Source of the DNA: JBCCEV01 sp039030125 | GTDB taxonomy: Bacteria > Pseudomonadota > Gammaproteobacteria > Ga0077536 | Reading direction: 5' to 3' | Assembly: GCA_039030125.1 (NCBI GenBank) | Contig: JBCCEV010000009.1 | Coordinates: 1 to 44,742 of the forward strand | DNA length: 44,742 nucleotides | In this document: in pieces, positions 26,024 through 35,128 of the stretch | Layout of the letters: each line of letters opens with the position of its first letter | How positions within the stretch are numbered: the first letter of the stretch is position 1 | The notes under the pieces: generated by a model | Told to the model about the DNA's origin: nothing | The model's database searches: none | Seen by the model: only the letters and a program-made list of their open reading frames with translations | Position numbers and translations under genes: made by a program

Positions 26024-27985
26024 TTAACGCGCTAGGGCGCCGTCTTCGGCAAGCACTTCGGCAACATCTTCCATATCCAGCTCTTCAAGCTTGCCGGCGG
26101 TTTGCAGGCCGGATTCAATTTCCCAGCCACGCCATTCATAGTACTCGTCGAGCACGTCGTGAAACATATCGGCCGCGACGGCGCCTGGGTACATTCCTTC
26201 ATTGGTCGGTTCCCACATCCAGCGTTCACAGATGGTGTCGTGTTCCCGGCGCATTCCCAACCGCGAATTGAAAGCCTTTTCCAGGTTGCAAATGCGCTCG
26301 CCATCGCGGAGCAGTTCTTCGTGGGTGCGCTCTATTCCAGTGACCGAGGTAAAAGCCTCTTGATAATATTTCTCCGGCATATAGGTGCCGGGATCAAGCA
26401 TCCAGTGGAACAGGCACACACCGTAGGAGTTGAGCAGCGCGACTTGGTTTTCGATGATGGCGGTAGACGCGCCTTTGAGCACCGGCGTGGTCAAATCAGC
26501 CGCTTCGGGGCGGCCGAAATAAGCCTGCGATAAGTCTTTGCGTTGAAATTTTTCGATCAAGCCGATCCCTTTGAGATGATCCGCACCCCGAGAGGCGACC
26601 GCCATGTTGTTCATCCACGTTGGGAATGGTCGCATCTCTTCGGTGAAGCTAGCCCCGCCCTTGCCGTACATGGCGTACTTCATGAAGTTCTGGCCTTTCA
26701 TTTCCGAGTAGCGCAGCGCTCCTTTGTACGGACCATCGGTGAACAGTTGCCCAAAGAGGTTTTTTTGGAAAACGATTGAATCCATTAAATCTTCAACGTC
26801 TTCCATTGAGCCCCACTCCAGGCTCTGGGGGCCGTCGAACAACTCTTCGATGTCGCGTTCATCGATCAGTCCATGCTGTTTGATTTCCATCAAGAAGCTG
26901 ATCGAACAGCTTAGGTCTTGATTATCGATACCATAGTCGTTGGTGACTTTCCCCCAGTGGGCGACTTCTGCCCAGTCACGAAGATCCAGCGCGCCGGCCG
27001 CTGAACCAGTGGTCAAATACTCGGGACGGCGGAAAGTTTCGCCGACGTATTTCTTCGCCGCTTCGGATTCCGTGCCATCGATTTTGTATTTAGCATCGCA
27101 AGCGATGAAGCAGTCAGAGGAGCAGACTTCGGAATACTTGTGGTATTTCTTAACCCAGTTGTCAGACTTGATGTCATCGCCGCGGAACATATTGCCTTGG
27201 TTGTTGCGCCAAAAGTGACTGCCTATGTGCTGATACATTTCAACAGCGCCGAGGGTGCCGCGGCGTTTGAAACCATAGACCGCTTCGTTGGCGTCCAGGC
27301 TTTTTCGAAAATCATCCGACCAGCGAAGGATCCCGTCCGGACGCTCAACTTTAATGCCGCCGTTACCTTGGATGGCGATAGCCTTGAGGTTCTTAGAACC
27401 CATGACCGCACCACCACCGCAGCGCGCGTGGATTCTCAACGCGTCGGAGACGACGCTTGCGATCCCTACTTGATTCTCGCCGGCTTGTCCGATCGACAAA
27501 GTGTTGGCCAGGGATGGATAGGTGCCAAGCTGCTCACGCAGGATGTCATGCGTCTCTTTGGTGTTTTTCCCCCACAGGTGGCTGGCGTCGTGGATCCCGA
27601 CCTCATCGTTGCTGATGTGAAGGAACACCGGTTTCGGTGCCTTGCCGGTGATCGCGATGTATTCGAAGCCGGTGAAGCGAACCGCGTAGGGAAACTTTCC
27701 GCCCGCCGCTGAATCGCCGAATATGTCATAGCAGGGGCTTTTAAAGGTGATACGGCCTTTCACGCCACTGCCGGCACCGGAGCCGGCCAATGGGCCAACG
27801 CCAAAGACAAAGATGTTGTCGGGGCCGCGCGGGTCGCAGTTAGGGTCGTGGGTGAGAAAATGCTCCCACATGATCCAATTATTGATGCCGGAGCCACCAA
27901 CCCATCGCTCGAACATGGCGTGGGGGATTGTCTCAACCTCAATCTTGCCGATACTGAGATCGACGCGCAGTAATTTACTTTCCAT
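26024..27985 (-). CDS. Aldehyde:ferredoxin oxidoreductase family protein (tungsten/molybdenum)
   Basis: A 653-residue AOR-family enzyme of near-standard length. Visible are the N-terminal LLRVDLSIGKI, cofactor blocks SIGQAGENQV and GGGAVMGSKNLKAI, the DYGIDNQDL motif, and Cys288, Cys292, Cys296 plus Cys524 as probable 4Fe-4S ligands. The first spacing is CxxxCxxxC rather than the CxxCxxxC of Pyrococcus AOR, so this is a divergent branch. It would oxidise an aldehyde to the acid, passing electrons to the ferredoxin encoded just upstream (19-base gap). Such enzymes are oxygen-sensitive in archaea, but some proteobacterial ones are not. Confidence 0.88.
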   Translation of the reverse strand: MESKLLRVDLSIGKIEVETIPHAMFERWVGGSGINNWIMWEHFLTHDPNCDPRGPDNIFVFGVGPLAGSGAGSGVKGRITFKSPCYDIFGDSAAGGKFPYAVRFTGFEYIAITGKAPKPVFLHISNDEVGIHDASHLWGKNTKETHDILREQLGTYPSLANTLSIGQAGENQVGIASVVSDALRIHARCGGGAVMGSKNLKAIAIQGNGGIKVERPDGILRWSDDFRKSLDANEAVYGFKRRGTLGAVEMYQHIGSHFWRNNQGNMFRGDDIKSDNWVKKYHKYSEVCSSDCFIACDAKYKIDGTESEAAKKYVGETFRRPEYLTTGSAAGALDLRDWAEVAHWGKVTNDYGIDNQDLSCSISFLMEIKQHGLIDERDIEELFDGPQSLEWGSMEDVEDLMDSIVFQKNLFGQLFTDGPYKGALRYSEMKGQNFMKYAMYGKGGASFTEEMRPFPTWMNNMAVASRGADHLKGIGLIEKFQRKDLSQAYFGRPEAADLTTPVLKGASTAIIENQVALLNSYGVCLFHWMLDPGTYMPEKYYQEAFTSVTGIERTHEELLRDGERICNLEKAFNSRLGMRREHDTICERWMWEPTNEGMYPGAVAADMFHDVLDEYYEWRGWEIESGLQTAGKLEELDMEDVAEVLAEDGALAR

Positions 27986-28004
27986 TGGAGGTCTCTCTTG
28001 AAAC

Positions 28005-28658
28005 TTAGGCCGCGCTACTCACTTCGCCGCGGTCAAGCATCGCCTGCATCATGCCCACTTCATCGCGGGCGGTTGGTTCTTCGTTAGCCTTGGCTTTGAA
28101 ATCAGGTTGCTCTTCGAAGAACAGCACGGGGAGGCGGGTGTACTGTTTGCCCTCATTGAGCATTTCCGGACGCGCGGCGCAGGCTTTGACGCACGCTGGG
28201 TCGCCAGCGCAAAGGTCGCATTTGAGCAGTTCCCCATCGGGAGCGACAAACACCACGTCGAACGGGCAACCCGGTACGCACTCCATGCACTGAATACACT
28301 CGTCTTGGTCGATGATGGCGGCCTTGGTCTCGGGATCGTAGTAGAACGCATTAGTCGGGCACACCTCCGCGCACGGCGGTGGATTCCCACAGTGGTGGCA
28401 AATCTCGGCGACAAATCCCATCCCATGGGGGCTGACTCTGGATGGTTTGTGCGGTGCATGATCAATGCGGACGCGCGACAAGTTAGGGTTGATTTCGCCC
28501 TCTGGCGAATGGACTAGCGAGCAGGCGACTTCGCAGACGTTACACTCGGTGCACTGGTTTCTCAGGGCGAACAGTTTCTTGCCGACGTTAGGGACATCGG
28601 CGCCAGGATCGTAGTATTCGCGCCCGGTGACCAGTTCTTTTTGCGGTTGGGTAGCCAT
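28005..28658 (-). CDS. Four-cluster ferredoxin-like electron transfer subunit
   Basis: A 217-residue protein with four Cys groups in the HycB/DmsB pattern: CTECNVCEVAC, CHHCGNPPPCAEVC, CIQCMECVPGC and CDLCAGDPACVKAC, consistent with four 4Fe-4S clusters. It is cytoplasmic, with no Tat signal. It is the first gene of the operon with AOR and the MoaD-like gene and should carry AOR electrons. A separate FAD subunit, present in the Aromatoleum aor operon, is not seen. The ATG at 28658 is chosen over the TTG directly before it. Confidence 0.9.
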   Translation of the reverse strand: MATQPQKELVTGREYYDPGADVPNVGKKLFALRNQCTECNVCEVACSLVHSPEGEINPNLSRVRIDHAPHKPSRVSPHGMGFVAEICHHCGNPPPCAEVCPTNAFYYDPETKAAIIDQDECIQCMECVPGCPFDVVFVAPDGELLKCDLCAGDPACVKACAARPEMLNEGKQYTRLPVLFFEEQPDFKAKANEEPTARDEVGMMQAMLDRGEVSSAA

Positions 28659-28765
28659 CAAGAACTCTCAGATACCGGTTTTCTAACGATGAGCCTAGCA
28701 GGTCCCGTCAACGATTGCTCGCACGCCCGGTTATCCGCAAAATAGCCCCGCTCGAGGGGAAAGTC

Positions 28766-29008
28766 ATGTCAGAGTTACGCGAAGTCCTGGAACACCCGGA
28801 TCTAGGCCGGTTGCCGGCACTGAAAGTGCTGGATTGTGTTTTTGCGCTCAAACCGGATGGGCGGATCTTGCATCACCATCTCGAAGAAATAGACCGGGCC
28901 GATGGGCACAAGGAGATCTGTTACCGGCTCAACGGGACGCAGCCGCATAGCGAGCGCCAGCGCTGTCAGATCATTCCACCGCGCACCGTTGAATTCGGCG
29001 AGGCGTAG
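28766..29008 (+). CDS. Small conserved-looking protein of unknown function
   Basis: An 80-residue protein I do not recognise. GAGGGGA stands six bases before the ATG at 28766, and the rhodanese gene starts two bases after its stop, so it is very likely real. It has no hydrophobic segment; ILHHHLEEIDRADGH is a His- and acid-rich stretch that could bind a metal, and single Cys residues lie at about 24, 52 and 67. It is divergent from the AOR operon and may be an accessory to it. Confidence 0.65.
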   Translation: MSELREVLEHPDLGRLPALKVLDCVFALKPDGRILHHHLEEIDRADGHKEICYRLNGTQPHSERQRCQIIPPRTVEFGEA

Positions 29009-29010
29009 AG

Positions 29011-29448
29011 ATGTCTGCGACCTCAATTGGCGTCGTCATTGCTGCGGCCAAGTTTAGTGAAACCGACGAGGCAACCTATATCGACGTGCGCACCGTGCCT
29101 GAATTTGCCGGTGGGCGCCCAAAAGGCAAAGCGATCAATGTGCCGCTGGAGTTCTACAAGCCAAAAACCGAGGAAGTTTTTCTCAACGACGCATTCTTGA
29201 GCGTCGTCGAAGATAACTGTGGCAAGGACGATGAGCTGATTCTCGGTTGCGACGGTGGCGAGCGCGCCACGCGGGCCGCCGAGCAACTTACTGCTGCCGG
29301 TTTCAAGAATTTGTTTGTTATGAATGGTGGTTTGCCTGAGTGGCGGGCCCATCAATTACGTGTCACCGGCGATAATCGCGACGGCGTGAGCTATCACTCT
29401 CTAATCACTAAGTTCAGACGCAAGCAGAAGAAAAAGAAAAAAGCATAA
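29011..29448 (+). CDS. Rhodanese-like sulfurtransferase
   Basis: A 145-residue single-domain rhodanese. YIDVRTVPEFAGG, and the active loop with Cys80 in GCDGGERATRAA (C-x4-R), are as in active sulfurtransferases, and NLFVMNGGLPEWRAH closes the fold. A very basic Lys/Arg tail (last 12 residues) is unusual. Coupled to the small protein upstream and divergent from AOR/MoaD genes, it may give persulfide sulfur for cofactor maturation; this is inference. Confidence 0.88.
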   Translation: MSATSIGVVIAAAKFSETDEATYIDVRTVPEFAGGRPKGKAINVPLEFYKPKTEEVFLNDAFLSVVEDNCGKDDELILGCDGGERATRAAEQLTAAGFKNLFVMNGGLPEWRAHQLRVTGDNRDGVSYHSLITKFRRKQKKKKKA

Positions 29449-29526
29449 GCTGTTCTCGCGAGTCATGCGCTTAAGTCTGACGGTCCATCGCCGATAGCTA
29501 GTCTGCGGTCCTCATTGGGGTTGATT

Positions 29527-30783
29527 ATGGCGAGTAGTGAAGCGAGCCTAAGACAAGCGGCGCTGGAACCATTGCGGCGCGCCATCGTGGGTCGGCAGCC
29601 GATCCTTGATGCGGATCTCAACGTCGTTAGCTACGAACTCCTGTTTCGCGACCACGAAACGGCGAGCACGGCGAGAATCGATGGCGATCAGGCCACCGTT
29701 AGCGTGATTGCCGATGCGCTGGACGCTATTGGCCTCGATCAAATAGTGGGTACTCATCGCGCCTTCATCAACTTCACCCACGATCTCATCACCGACGATA
29801 CGGCGCTGCTGTTACCGCCCGATAAGGTCGTTATCGAGGTACTGGAGAATATTAGGGTGACCCCCCGTCTGGTGGCATCGCTTAAGGATCTCCACGAGCG
29901 TGGTTATCAGATCGCACTCGATGATTTCGTTTACGCGCCGCAATGGGACGCAATCCTGGATCTGGCCTCGATCGTGAAAATCGATGTCCTGGAGACAACC
30001 GAGGCAAACCTCGATCGCCAACTTCAAGCGATCGCGGCATGGCCGGTGCAATTGCTTGCCGAAAAAGTGGAAACGCGCCAACAGTTCGAGATGTTGAAGG
30101 CTCGCGGTTTCGAGTTATTCCAAGGGTTTTTCTTCGCCAAACCTAACGTCGTTTCAAAACCCCGTTTGCCGGCGAGTTATACGTCAATGATGTTGCTGTT
30201 GGCTGAGCTTCAGGATCCCGGCGCGACAACGGAGAGCATCGTCGCTAAAGTTTCCCAAGACGTTACCTTGAGTTATCGCTTACTGCGCTATTTGAACTCG
30301 GCGTTTCTCGGCATGCCGCAGCGGGTTGATTCGATCACCAGAGCGGTGATTTTTATCGGCCTCGATAAGCTCAAGCGATGGGCAACCCTTTTGGCCCTGG
30401 CAAGCAGTGCTGAGGATAAACCTACGATCTTGCTTGAGGCCGGATTGCAGCGGGCCAGATGTTGCGAGCTACTTGCTGAACTCACCCATCAGGACAGCAC
30501 GGATTCCTTCTTCATCGCGGGCCTATTTTCGGTTCTCGATGCGGTACTCGACCGGGACATGTCAGAGGTGGTGGCATTGCTTCCGCTCGCCGAGGATCTC
30601 GAACATGCGCTGAGTTCGCATCAAGGTCCGGTCGGCGAGGCGCTTAATTGCGTGCTCGCCTGCGAACAGTGTCAATGGGACGATGCTGCGTTCGCAGGCC
30701 TCGACATCGTCGATATTTTTGCGGCCTTTAACGAAAGCGCCGCATGGGCAAGGCAAGCCACGAGTGAGCTAATCGCCGACTAG
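29527..30783 (+). CDS. EAL-HDOD (YuxH-type) signalling protein
   Basis: A 418-residue protein with an EAL-like domain (about 20-200) and an HDOD domain (about 205-395, MMLLLAELQDP..., SYRLLRYLNSA, RAVIFIG). The signature EAL is ELL (SYELLFRDHE); other metal-site residues remain (INFTHDLI, VIEVLE, ALDDF, VKIDV, AEKVET). Members mostly act as c-di-GMP-related regulators without proven hydrolysis. The ATG at 29527 is taken; TTGs lie just upstream. It converges with the decarboxylase-like gene with a one-base gap. Confidence 0.88.
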   Translation: MASSEASLRQAALEPLRRAIVGRQPILDADLNVVSYELLFRDHETASTARIDGDQATVSVIADALDAIGLDQIVGTHRAFINFTHDLITDDTALLLPPDKVVIEVLENIRVTPRLVASLKDLHERGYQIALDDFVYAPQWDAILDLASIVKIDVLETTEANLDRQLQAIAAWPVQLLAEKVETRQQFEMLKARGFELFQGFFFAKPNVVSKPRLPASYTSMMLLLAELQDPGATTESIVAKVSQDVTLSYRLLRYLNSAFLGMPQRVDSITRAVIFIGLDKLKRWATLLALASSAEDKPTILLEAGLQRARCCELLAELTHQDSTDSFFIAGLFSVLDAVLDRDMSEVVALLPLAEDLEHALSSHQGPVGEALNCVLACEQCQWDDAAFAGLDIVDIFAAFNESAAWARQATSELIAD

Positions 30784-30784
30784 G

Positions 30785-31141
30785 CTACTCGCCCTCGGGC
30801 CACACCTCGTTGAGAACCCGCAGCGCACCCATCGCCCGCGGCCAACCAGCGTAATGGGCAACATGCGCAATCATCGAAAGCAGCTTCTCGCGTGGGATCC
30901 CCAGACGTTTCGCGCCCGGGAAATGAAATTTGAGTTCGCTCTCCCGACCTAAGGCGGTTAATACCGTGCAGGTGACCAGTGAGCGTTCCTCGACGGCCAT
31001 GTCCTTGCCTTGCCACACATCACCAAATAGGTGTTCGATGGTATATCGGCCGATATCCCCTGGCATGCTATCGACCGCATTGGGGTTGCCACATAGCTTG
31101 CCGATCATCTCCCGGCCTAGGGCCGCTTTATCCTCACTCAT
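30785..31141 (-). CDS. Carboxymuconolactone decarboxylase family protein
   Basis: A 118-residue all-helical protein of the CMD/AhpD superfamily, with EERSLVTCTVLTALGRESELKFHFPGAKRLGI resembling PcaC. The CxxC of AhpD peroxidases is absent, so a decarboxylase or unknown role is more likely. The ATG at 31141 has GAGGAT upstream. It is a single gene or the second in a pair with the membrane protein 76 bases upstream. Confidence 0.85.
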   Translation of the reverse strand: MSEDKAALGREMIGKLCGNPNAVDSMPGDIGRYTIEHLFGDVWQGKDMAVEERSLVTCTVLTALGRESELKFHFPGAKRLGIPREKLLSMIAHVAHYAGWPRAMGALRVLNEVWPEGE

Positions 31142-31217
31142 CACAGATCCTCACCCTAAAAAATAGAACGCCATCCTGGCGATGGCATGAGGCCCACGAT
31201 AATAACTCGATTTCTCG

Positions 31218-31532
31218 TTACGCCGGTTGCGCGCCCGAGGCACGCGATTTCCACTCGCGGCGCAGAAGATAAAGCAATGGTCCAAAGGACCCAGCGAACA
31301 GGGTAACAATGACGAATGGCCAGGGGTTGGTGTGATTCGCACGGGCGTCGGCAATCATCCAAATGATTGCCAGTGAACAAACGATGATGAGGTCCACGAA
31401 TATCTGCATCGTTCCTAAATTGAGCAGCCCAGCATCGAGGATCCCGAAATAGCCGACTTCAACCAGCGCTAATCCCGTCAAAACCGCGAAGCCAACGATG
31501 ACAAAGGCCAGCAGCAGAGTTTTCCAATTCAT
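31218..31532 (-). CDS. Small membrane protein, DUF2834-like
   Basis: A 104-residue protein with three hydrophobic segments (about 5-25, 43-60, 70-90) and a polar ADARANHTNPW loop followed by a basic C-terminus (LLYLLRREWKSR). The pattern resembles small proteins annotated DUF2834, but I cannot confirm it. GGGGGAT precedes the ATG at 31532. It is divergent from the XRE regulator, which may control it. Confidence 0.65.
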   Translation of the reverse strand: MNWKTLLLAFVIVGFAVLTGLALVEVGYFGILDAGLLNLGTMQIFVDLIIVCSLAIIWMIADARANHTNPWPFVIVTLFAGSFGPLLYLLRREWKSRASGAQPA

Positions 31533-31560
31533 TGGGTCATCCCCCGTTTTGATTTGATCG

Positions 31561-31610
31561 AACCCTATTCTTGCTTTTAGGGTTAATAGCGCAATTACCT
31601 GGTGGGTAAT
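31561..31610. promoter_or_regulatory. Two inverted repeats between divergent genes, possible XRE operators
   Basis: The 130-base gap between the membrane protein and the regulator holds AACCCT (31561-31566) with AGGGTT (31579-31584), and ATTACC (31594-31599) with GGTAAT (31605-31610). Dyads at this position are typical of autoregulatory operators, but binding is not shown. Confidence 0.35.
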
Positions 31611-31662
31611 CGCCGGGCTCAATCAGGCGCGGCAGAATCGGTCAAACATCGAGGCCCGGACA

Positions 31663-32505
31663 ATGACGGAAGTACAGTTCCAATCAAATCGCATTGCAAC
31701 ATTTGGCGCTGCTCTGAAGCGCTGGCGCGCGCATCGCAAATTCAGCCAATTACAACTGGCGCTCGAGAGTCAGGTGTCCCAACGCCACGTCAGTTTTCTC
31801 GAATCGGGGCGTGCGATGCCGAGCCGCGAGATGGTGATCCAGCTTGCGCAGGCACTTGAGGTGCCTCTGCGTGAACGCAATTCCCTCCTGCAAGCCGCGG
31901 GATTTGCACCCGTGTATCGTCAGCGCACCTTTGATGACGAACAGATGAAACCGATCCGTGAAGCGCTGGCGATGATGTTGAAGCATCATCAGCCCTACCC
32001 CGCGGTTGTGCTTGATCGCGATTACAACCTACTGATGGAAAATCCGCCTTTTCAGGCGCTGTTGAAAACCATCGCGGAGCCGCAAGAGCTTTGGCGGCGT
32101 TGCTCCGCACCGGGGGTTAAAAATTTACTGGCCTTGACCTTCCATCCCGATGGGGCTCGCCCATTCATCGAGAATATCGAGGAAATCGCCCGGATAATGG
32201 CGCCAAGATTGCGCCGCGAAATGTCGGCGCCTGATGTCGACGATGCCTTGAGGACGCTGGTGGTCGATCTGATGTCAGACTTTAGCGCGGAGGAAGATAC
32301 TGCTCACGACATTTCCGCTTCGCCGCCCCCGGTTGTGCCATTGGCGTTAAACGTTAGAGGTGTGCGCTTGAAGCTGTTCTCGATGATTTCAACATTCGGC
32401 ACGCCGCATGACATCACGACCGATGAATTACGGGTTGAACATTTTTTCCCCGCCAATGACGAGACTGAAAAGCTTTTGCGTGCCGGGGCCGCCCCGGTTC
32501 ATTAA
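31663..32505 (+). CDS. XRE-family transcriptional regulator with MmyB-like ligand-binding domain
   Basis: A 280-residue regulator. A helix-turn-helix covers about residues 14-68 (LKRWRAHRKFSQLQLALESQVSQ, with SFLESGRAMPSREMV), followed by an MmyB-type PAS-like domain (about 105-275, YPAVVLDRDYNLLMEN, DIT.DELRVEHFFP). MmyB domains are thought to bind fatty acid-like ligands. It may control the divergent membrane protein and itself. It converges with the GST gene with a 4-base overlap. Confidence 0.9.
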   Translation: MTEVQFQSNRIATFGAALKRWRAHRKFSQLQLALESQVSQRHVSFLESGRAMPSREMVIQLAQALEVPLRERNSLLQAAGFAPVYRQRTFDDEQMKPIREALAMMLKHHQPYPAVVLDRDYNLLMENPPFQALLKTIAEPQELWRRCSAPGVKNLLALTFHPDGARPFIENIEEIARIMAPRLRREMSAPDVDDALRTLVVDLMSDFSAEEDTAHDISASPPPVVPLALNVRGVRLKLFSMISTFGTPHDITTDELRVEHFFPANDETEKLLRAGAAPVH

Positions 32506-33449
32506 ATTCGAGCCGGCCTAAGTTGATAACCCAAGCGGGGAAAATGTACGTGCACGTTTCCCACCCGTTCGTGTGCATAGGCGATGCTTAGCCGGTGTTC
32601 GTCAACGGCTACCAAGAGGCCGGTAGCGGGCGAGGATTCAGTTGCGGGTCTGACCTCCACCATATCGCCAAGCGCGAGGCCTTCCGGAATTTCGTAGGCC
32701 GCTGTGCTGAGCGGCAAAGGGTCGTTATTGCGTGCTATCTCGAGCGCGGCGTTGGCATCGATATCATGCCGATCACCATGACCTATGCCCGCGACGCGCT
32801 GCATCCAAGCCACGGTCAGGGGTTGTTCGGCCAGCCATGTGTTGTCCGGATCGATTAGCTCAAGGAACCAGGGAGCGAGGTAAACCATGAAGTCGGCGAG
32901 GCTGATCGCATCGCCCAATAGAAAGTCAGCGCCATCGCTCAACAGGTCCTCAATCCATGGAAGCTGTTCGCACACGCTAGCCCGGTAACGAGGCGCGGCC
33001 GCTTTCACCTGCTCAATCGTGGGTTGTGGCTTGCGATGCAAGTGGGCGCGGTCGGCATGAAATTCGGGGGGAAATTTATCGGCTTGCGTGCCGGTTGCGT
33101 ATAAAGCCACCGGCCAGAAAATCTCAATTTCGGCCCAGGCGCGTAAGGTTTCGCAGCGGGCTTTGGTTAGACGTTGCGACCCAGGAAAGAGAGTCGGAAC
33201 CGGTGCGCGCGCTTCCAAAACCTCGGCAATTAAACGGGTGTCACAGTAAATGTCAGCACCAATTTGCAGCGCCGGCGTGCGTCGGTACCCTGCCGTGAGT
33301 GGTGTGTACAGTGGCTTCGGTTCGTACGCGGGGATCTCAACGGATGACCAGCGGAGGGTTTTCAGGCCCATGATCAGACGGATCTTCTCCGAGAAATTTG
33401 AGAAATCGTAGTGGTGCAGAATCAACTCAGTCACGCGCCGGCCCACCAT
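32502..33449 (-). CDS. Glutathione S-transferase family protein with C-terminal extension
   Basis: A 315-residue protein: thioredoxin-like N-domain (ELILHHYDFSNFSEKIRLIMG, then TPALQIGADIYCDTRLIAEVLE), helical C-domain (about 95-225) and an extra 85-residue tail (about 230-315, GDMVEVRPATESSPATGLLVAVDEHR) that reads as a small beta domain not found in normal GSTs. The ATG at 33449 is chosen; a TTG at 33488 would extend it by 13. It is the third gene of the PQQ dehydrogenase / acyl-CoA ligase operon. Substrate unknown. Confidence 0.85.
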   Translation of the reverse strand: MVGRRVTELILHHYDFSNFSEKIRLIMGLKTLRWSSVEIPAYEPKPLYTPLTAGYRRTPALQIGADIYCDTRLIAEVLEARAPVPTLFPGSQRLTKARCETLRAWAEIEIFWPVALYATGTQADKFPPEFHADRAHLHRKPQPTIEQVKAAAPRYRASVCEQLPWIEDLLSDGADFLLGDAISLADFMVYLAPWFLELIDPDNTWLAEQPLTVAWMQRVAGIGHGDRHDIDANAALEIARNNDPLPLSTAAYEIPEGLALGDMVEVRPATESSPATGLLVAVDEHRLSIAYAHERVGNVHVHFPRLGYQLRPARI

Positions 33450-33505
33450 TGAATAGCCCGGCGTTCCTTGCGTTGCGCAGCCGCTCAAGGTGCTGCGAAT
33501 AAGCG

Positions 33506-35113
33506 CTACATATTGGGTGCGATTTCGCCATCGGAGAACATTTGGGCAAGCTTAAATTTTTGGATCTTTCCCGAACCCGTCATCGGAAACTCTGCCATTT
33601 GCACCCACAGCTTGGGGGTTTTTTGCGGGGCCAGATGTGCGCGGAGATAATCGTGCAACTCCTCGGCGCTGGCTGACATACCATCATTAAGGCGAACAAA
33701 AGCACCAACTTGTTCGCCCCATTTCTCATCAGGGATCCCAACCACCGCTATCTCAGCGATCGCTTCGTGCTCAAACAGCTTTTCTTCAATTTCCCGCGGA
33801 TAGATATTCTCGCCGCCCCGGATGATCATGTCCTTCAGCCGGCCTTCGATATAGCAGAAACCACGCTCGTCCATCGAGCACAGGTCGCCGGTGTGCAACC
33901 AACCATCGGCATCGATGGTTTTGGCGGTGGCCTCTGGCATTTCAAAATAGTCCATCATCACTAAATAGCCGCGCGTGCAAAGCTCGCCCACGGTACCCAC
34001 CGGAACGGTTTCGCCAGTTTCCGGATCCACGATTTTAACTTCCGTGTGATCGAGCGGTTGTCCTAGCGTTTCAACTTTGTCTTTGATGGAGTCGTGTAGA
34101 CGCACCATGGTGATCACCGGCGAGGTTTCGGTTTGACCAAACAGAATGCAGAAATTAATGCCCATCATCTCTTCAATGCGTTTCACCAGTTCCATCGGTA
34201 CCGTCGAGGCTCCCGATAAGACAATCTGCATCGACGACATATCGCGGGGTTGAATCTCCTGCGCTTCAAGTAACGCGACCAGCATGGTCGGCACGCAGAG
34301 TGTGTAGTTGGCTTGTTCTTGTTCGATGAGGTCCAGGAATAAGTTGGGTTCGAATTCGCGCGCAAGCACCAACGTTCCCAGGGTTTGGTGAGTCGCTAAA
34401 GTACCCGCTACGCAACCGCCGGTGTGGAAGCAAGGCATCGCTGAGATATCAATTGAACCGTTCCCTGCATTTCGCAACAGCGCAGTAAGTCTGCCATTGT
34501 TGCTCAAGCTGTAATGGTTCAGACGTGCGCCTTTCGGAAAGCCTGTGGTTCCAGAGGTGTATTGGATCATCGCGGGGTCGCTCGGCTGAATGTCCGGCAA
34601 AATGCGATCTGGGTTACCGCGGCCAACAAATTCCTCGATCTCATCTAGCGAAATCGCGGCTTTGAGGCCCTCGATCTGCGGGATGACTTCGGCAACGATA
34701 TCGGCCATCGGGTTACCGCGATATTGAGTCGCGAAAAATATTCCATCGGCCCGCGATTGCTCGAGCACGTATTTAAGTTCGCTGGGTTGATAGGCCGGAT
34801 TGACGGTCACCATCACCAAGCCAGCTAGGGCTATTCCATATTGAAGGATGATCCATTCGGGACAGTTTGGCGCCCACACCGCGACATGGTCCCCGCGCTC
34901 GAATTGTTCCAGTAGCGCGCGCGCCATCTTCTCCGATTCATCCAGCAATTCCGCATAGGTGTATCTGCGTCGTGCATCCTGCTCTGGTATTCCTTCTATG
35001 AGCGCGACGCGATCGGGCTCCGCGGCGGCGGCATCGCGAAGCGCACTCGCGCAAGTGCTTTGCAATAACTCGGTTTCGCTGGTGGCTGACCAGTAAGATT
35101 CAGTTAGTTTCAT
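33506..35113 (-). CDS. AMP-dependent fatty acyl-CoA synthetase (AMP-binding)
   Basis: A 535-residue acyl-adenylate-forming ligase. Motifs: YTSGTTGFPKGA, FGQTETSP, HTGD, GRLKDMIIRGGENIYPRE and the C-terminal catalytic Lys in GSGKIQKFK. It activates a carboxylic acid with ATP to the CoA thioester. AGGAAGGA directly precedes the ATG at 35113, and the PQQ dehydrogenase gene ends 15 bases upstream, so both are cotranscribed. Alcohol oxidation followed by CoA activation is a sensible flow. Chain length is not predictable. Confidence 0.92.
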   Translation of the reverse strand: MKLTESYWSATSETELLQSTCASALRDAAAAEPDRVALIEGIPEQDARRRYTYAELLDESEKMARALLEQFERGDHVAVWAPNCPEWIILQYGIALAGLVMVTVNPAYQPSELKYVLEQSRADGIFFATQYRGNPMADIVAEVIPQIEGLKAAISLDEIEEFVGRGNPDRILPDIQPSDPAMIQYTSGTTGFPKGARLNHYSLSNNGRLTALLRNAGNGSIDISAMPCFHTGGCVAGTLATHQTLGTLVLAREFEPNLFLDLIEQEQANYTLCVPTMLVALLEAQEIQPRDMSSMQIVLSGASTVPMELVKRIEEMMGINFCILFGQTETSPVITMVRLHDSIKDKVETLGQPLDHTEVKIVDPETGETVPVGTVGELCTRGYLVMMDYFEMPEATAKTIDADGWLHTGDLCSMDERGFCYIEGRLKDMIIRGGENIYPREIEEKLFEHEAIAEIAVVGIPDEKWGEQVGAFVRLNDGMSASAEELHDYLRAHLAPQKTPKLWVQMAEFPMTGSGKIQKFKLAQMFSDGEIAPNM

Positions 35114-35128
35114 TGTCCTTCCTGTGCT

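Noticed and set aside
27140..27712. A 190-codon open frame opposite the AOR gene
   Set aside because: It is a complement-strand shadow of a well-conserved AOR region with no recognisable domain or ribosome site.
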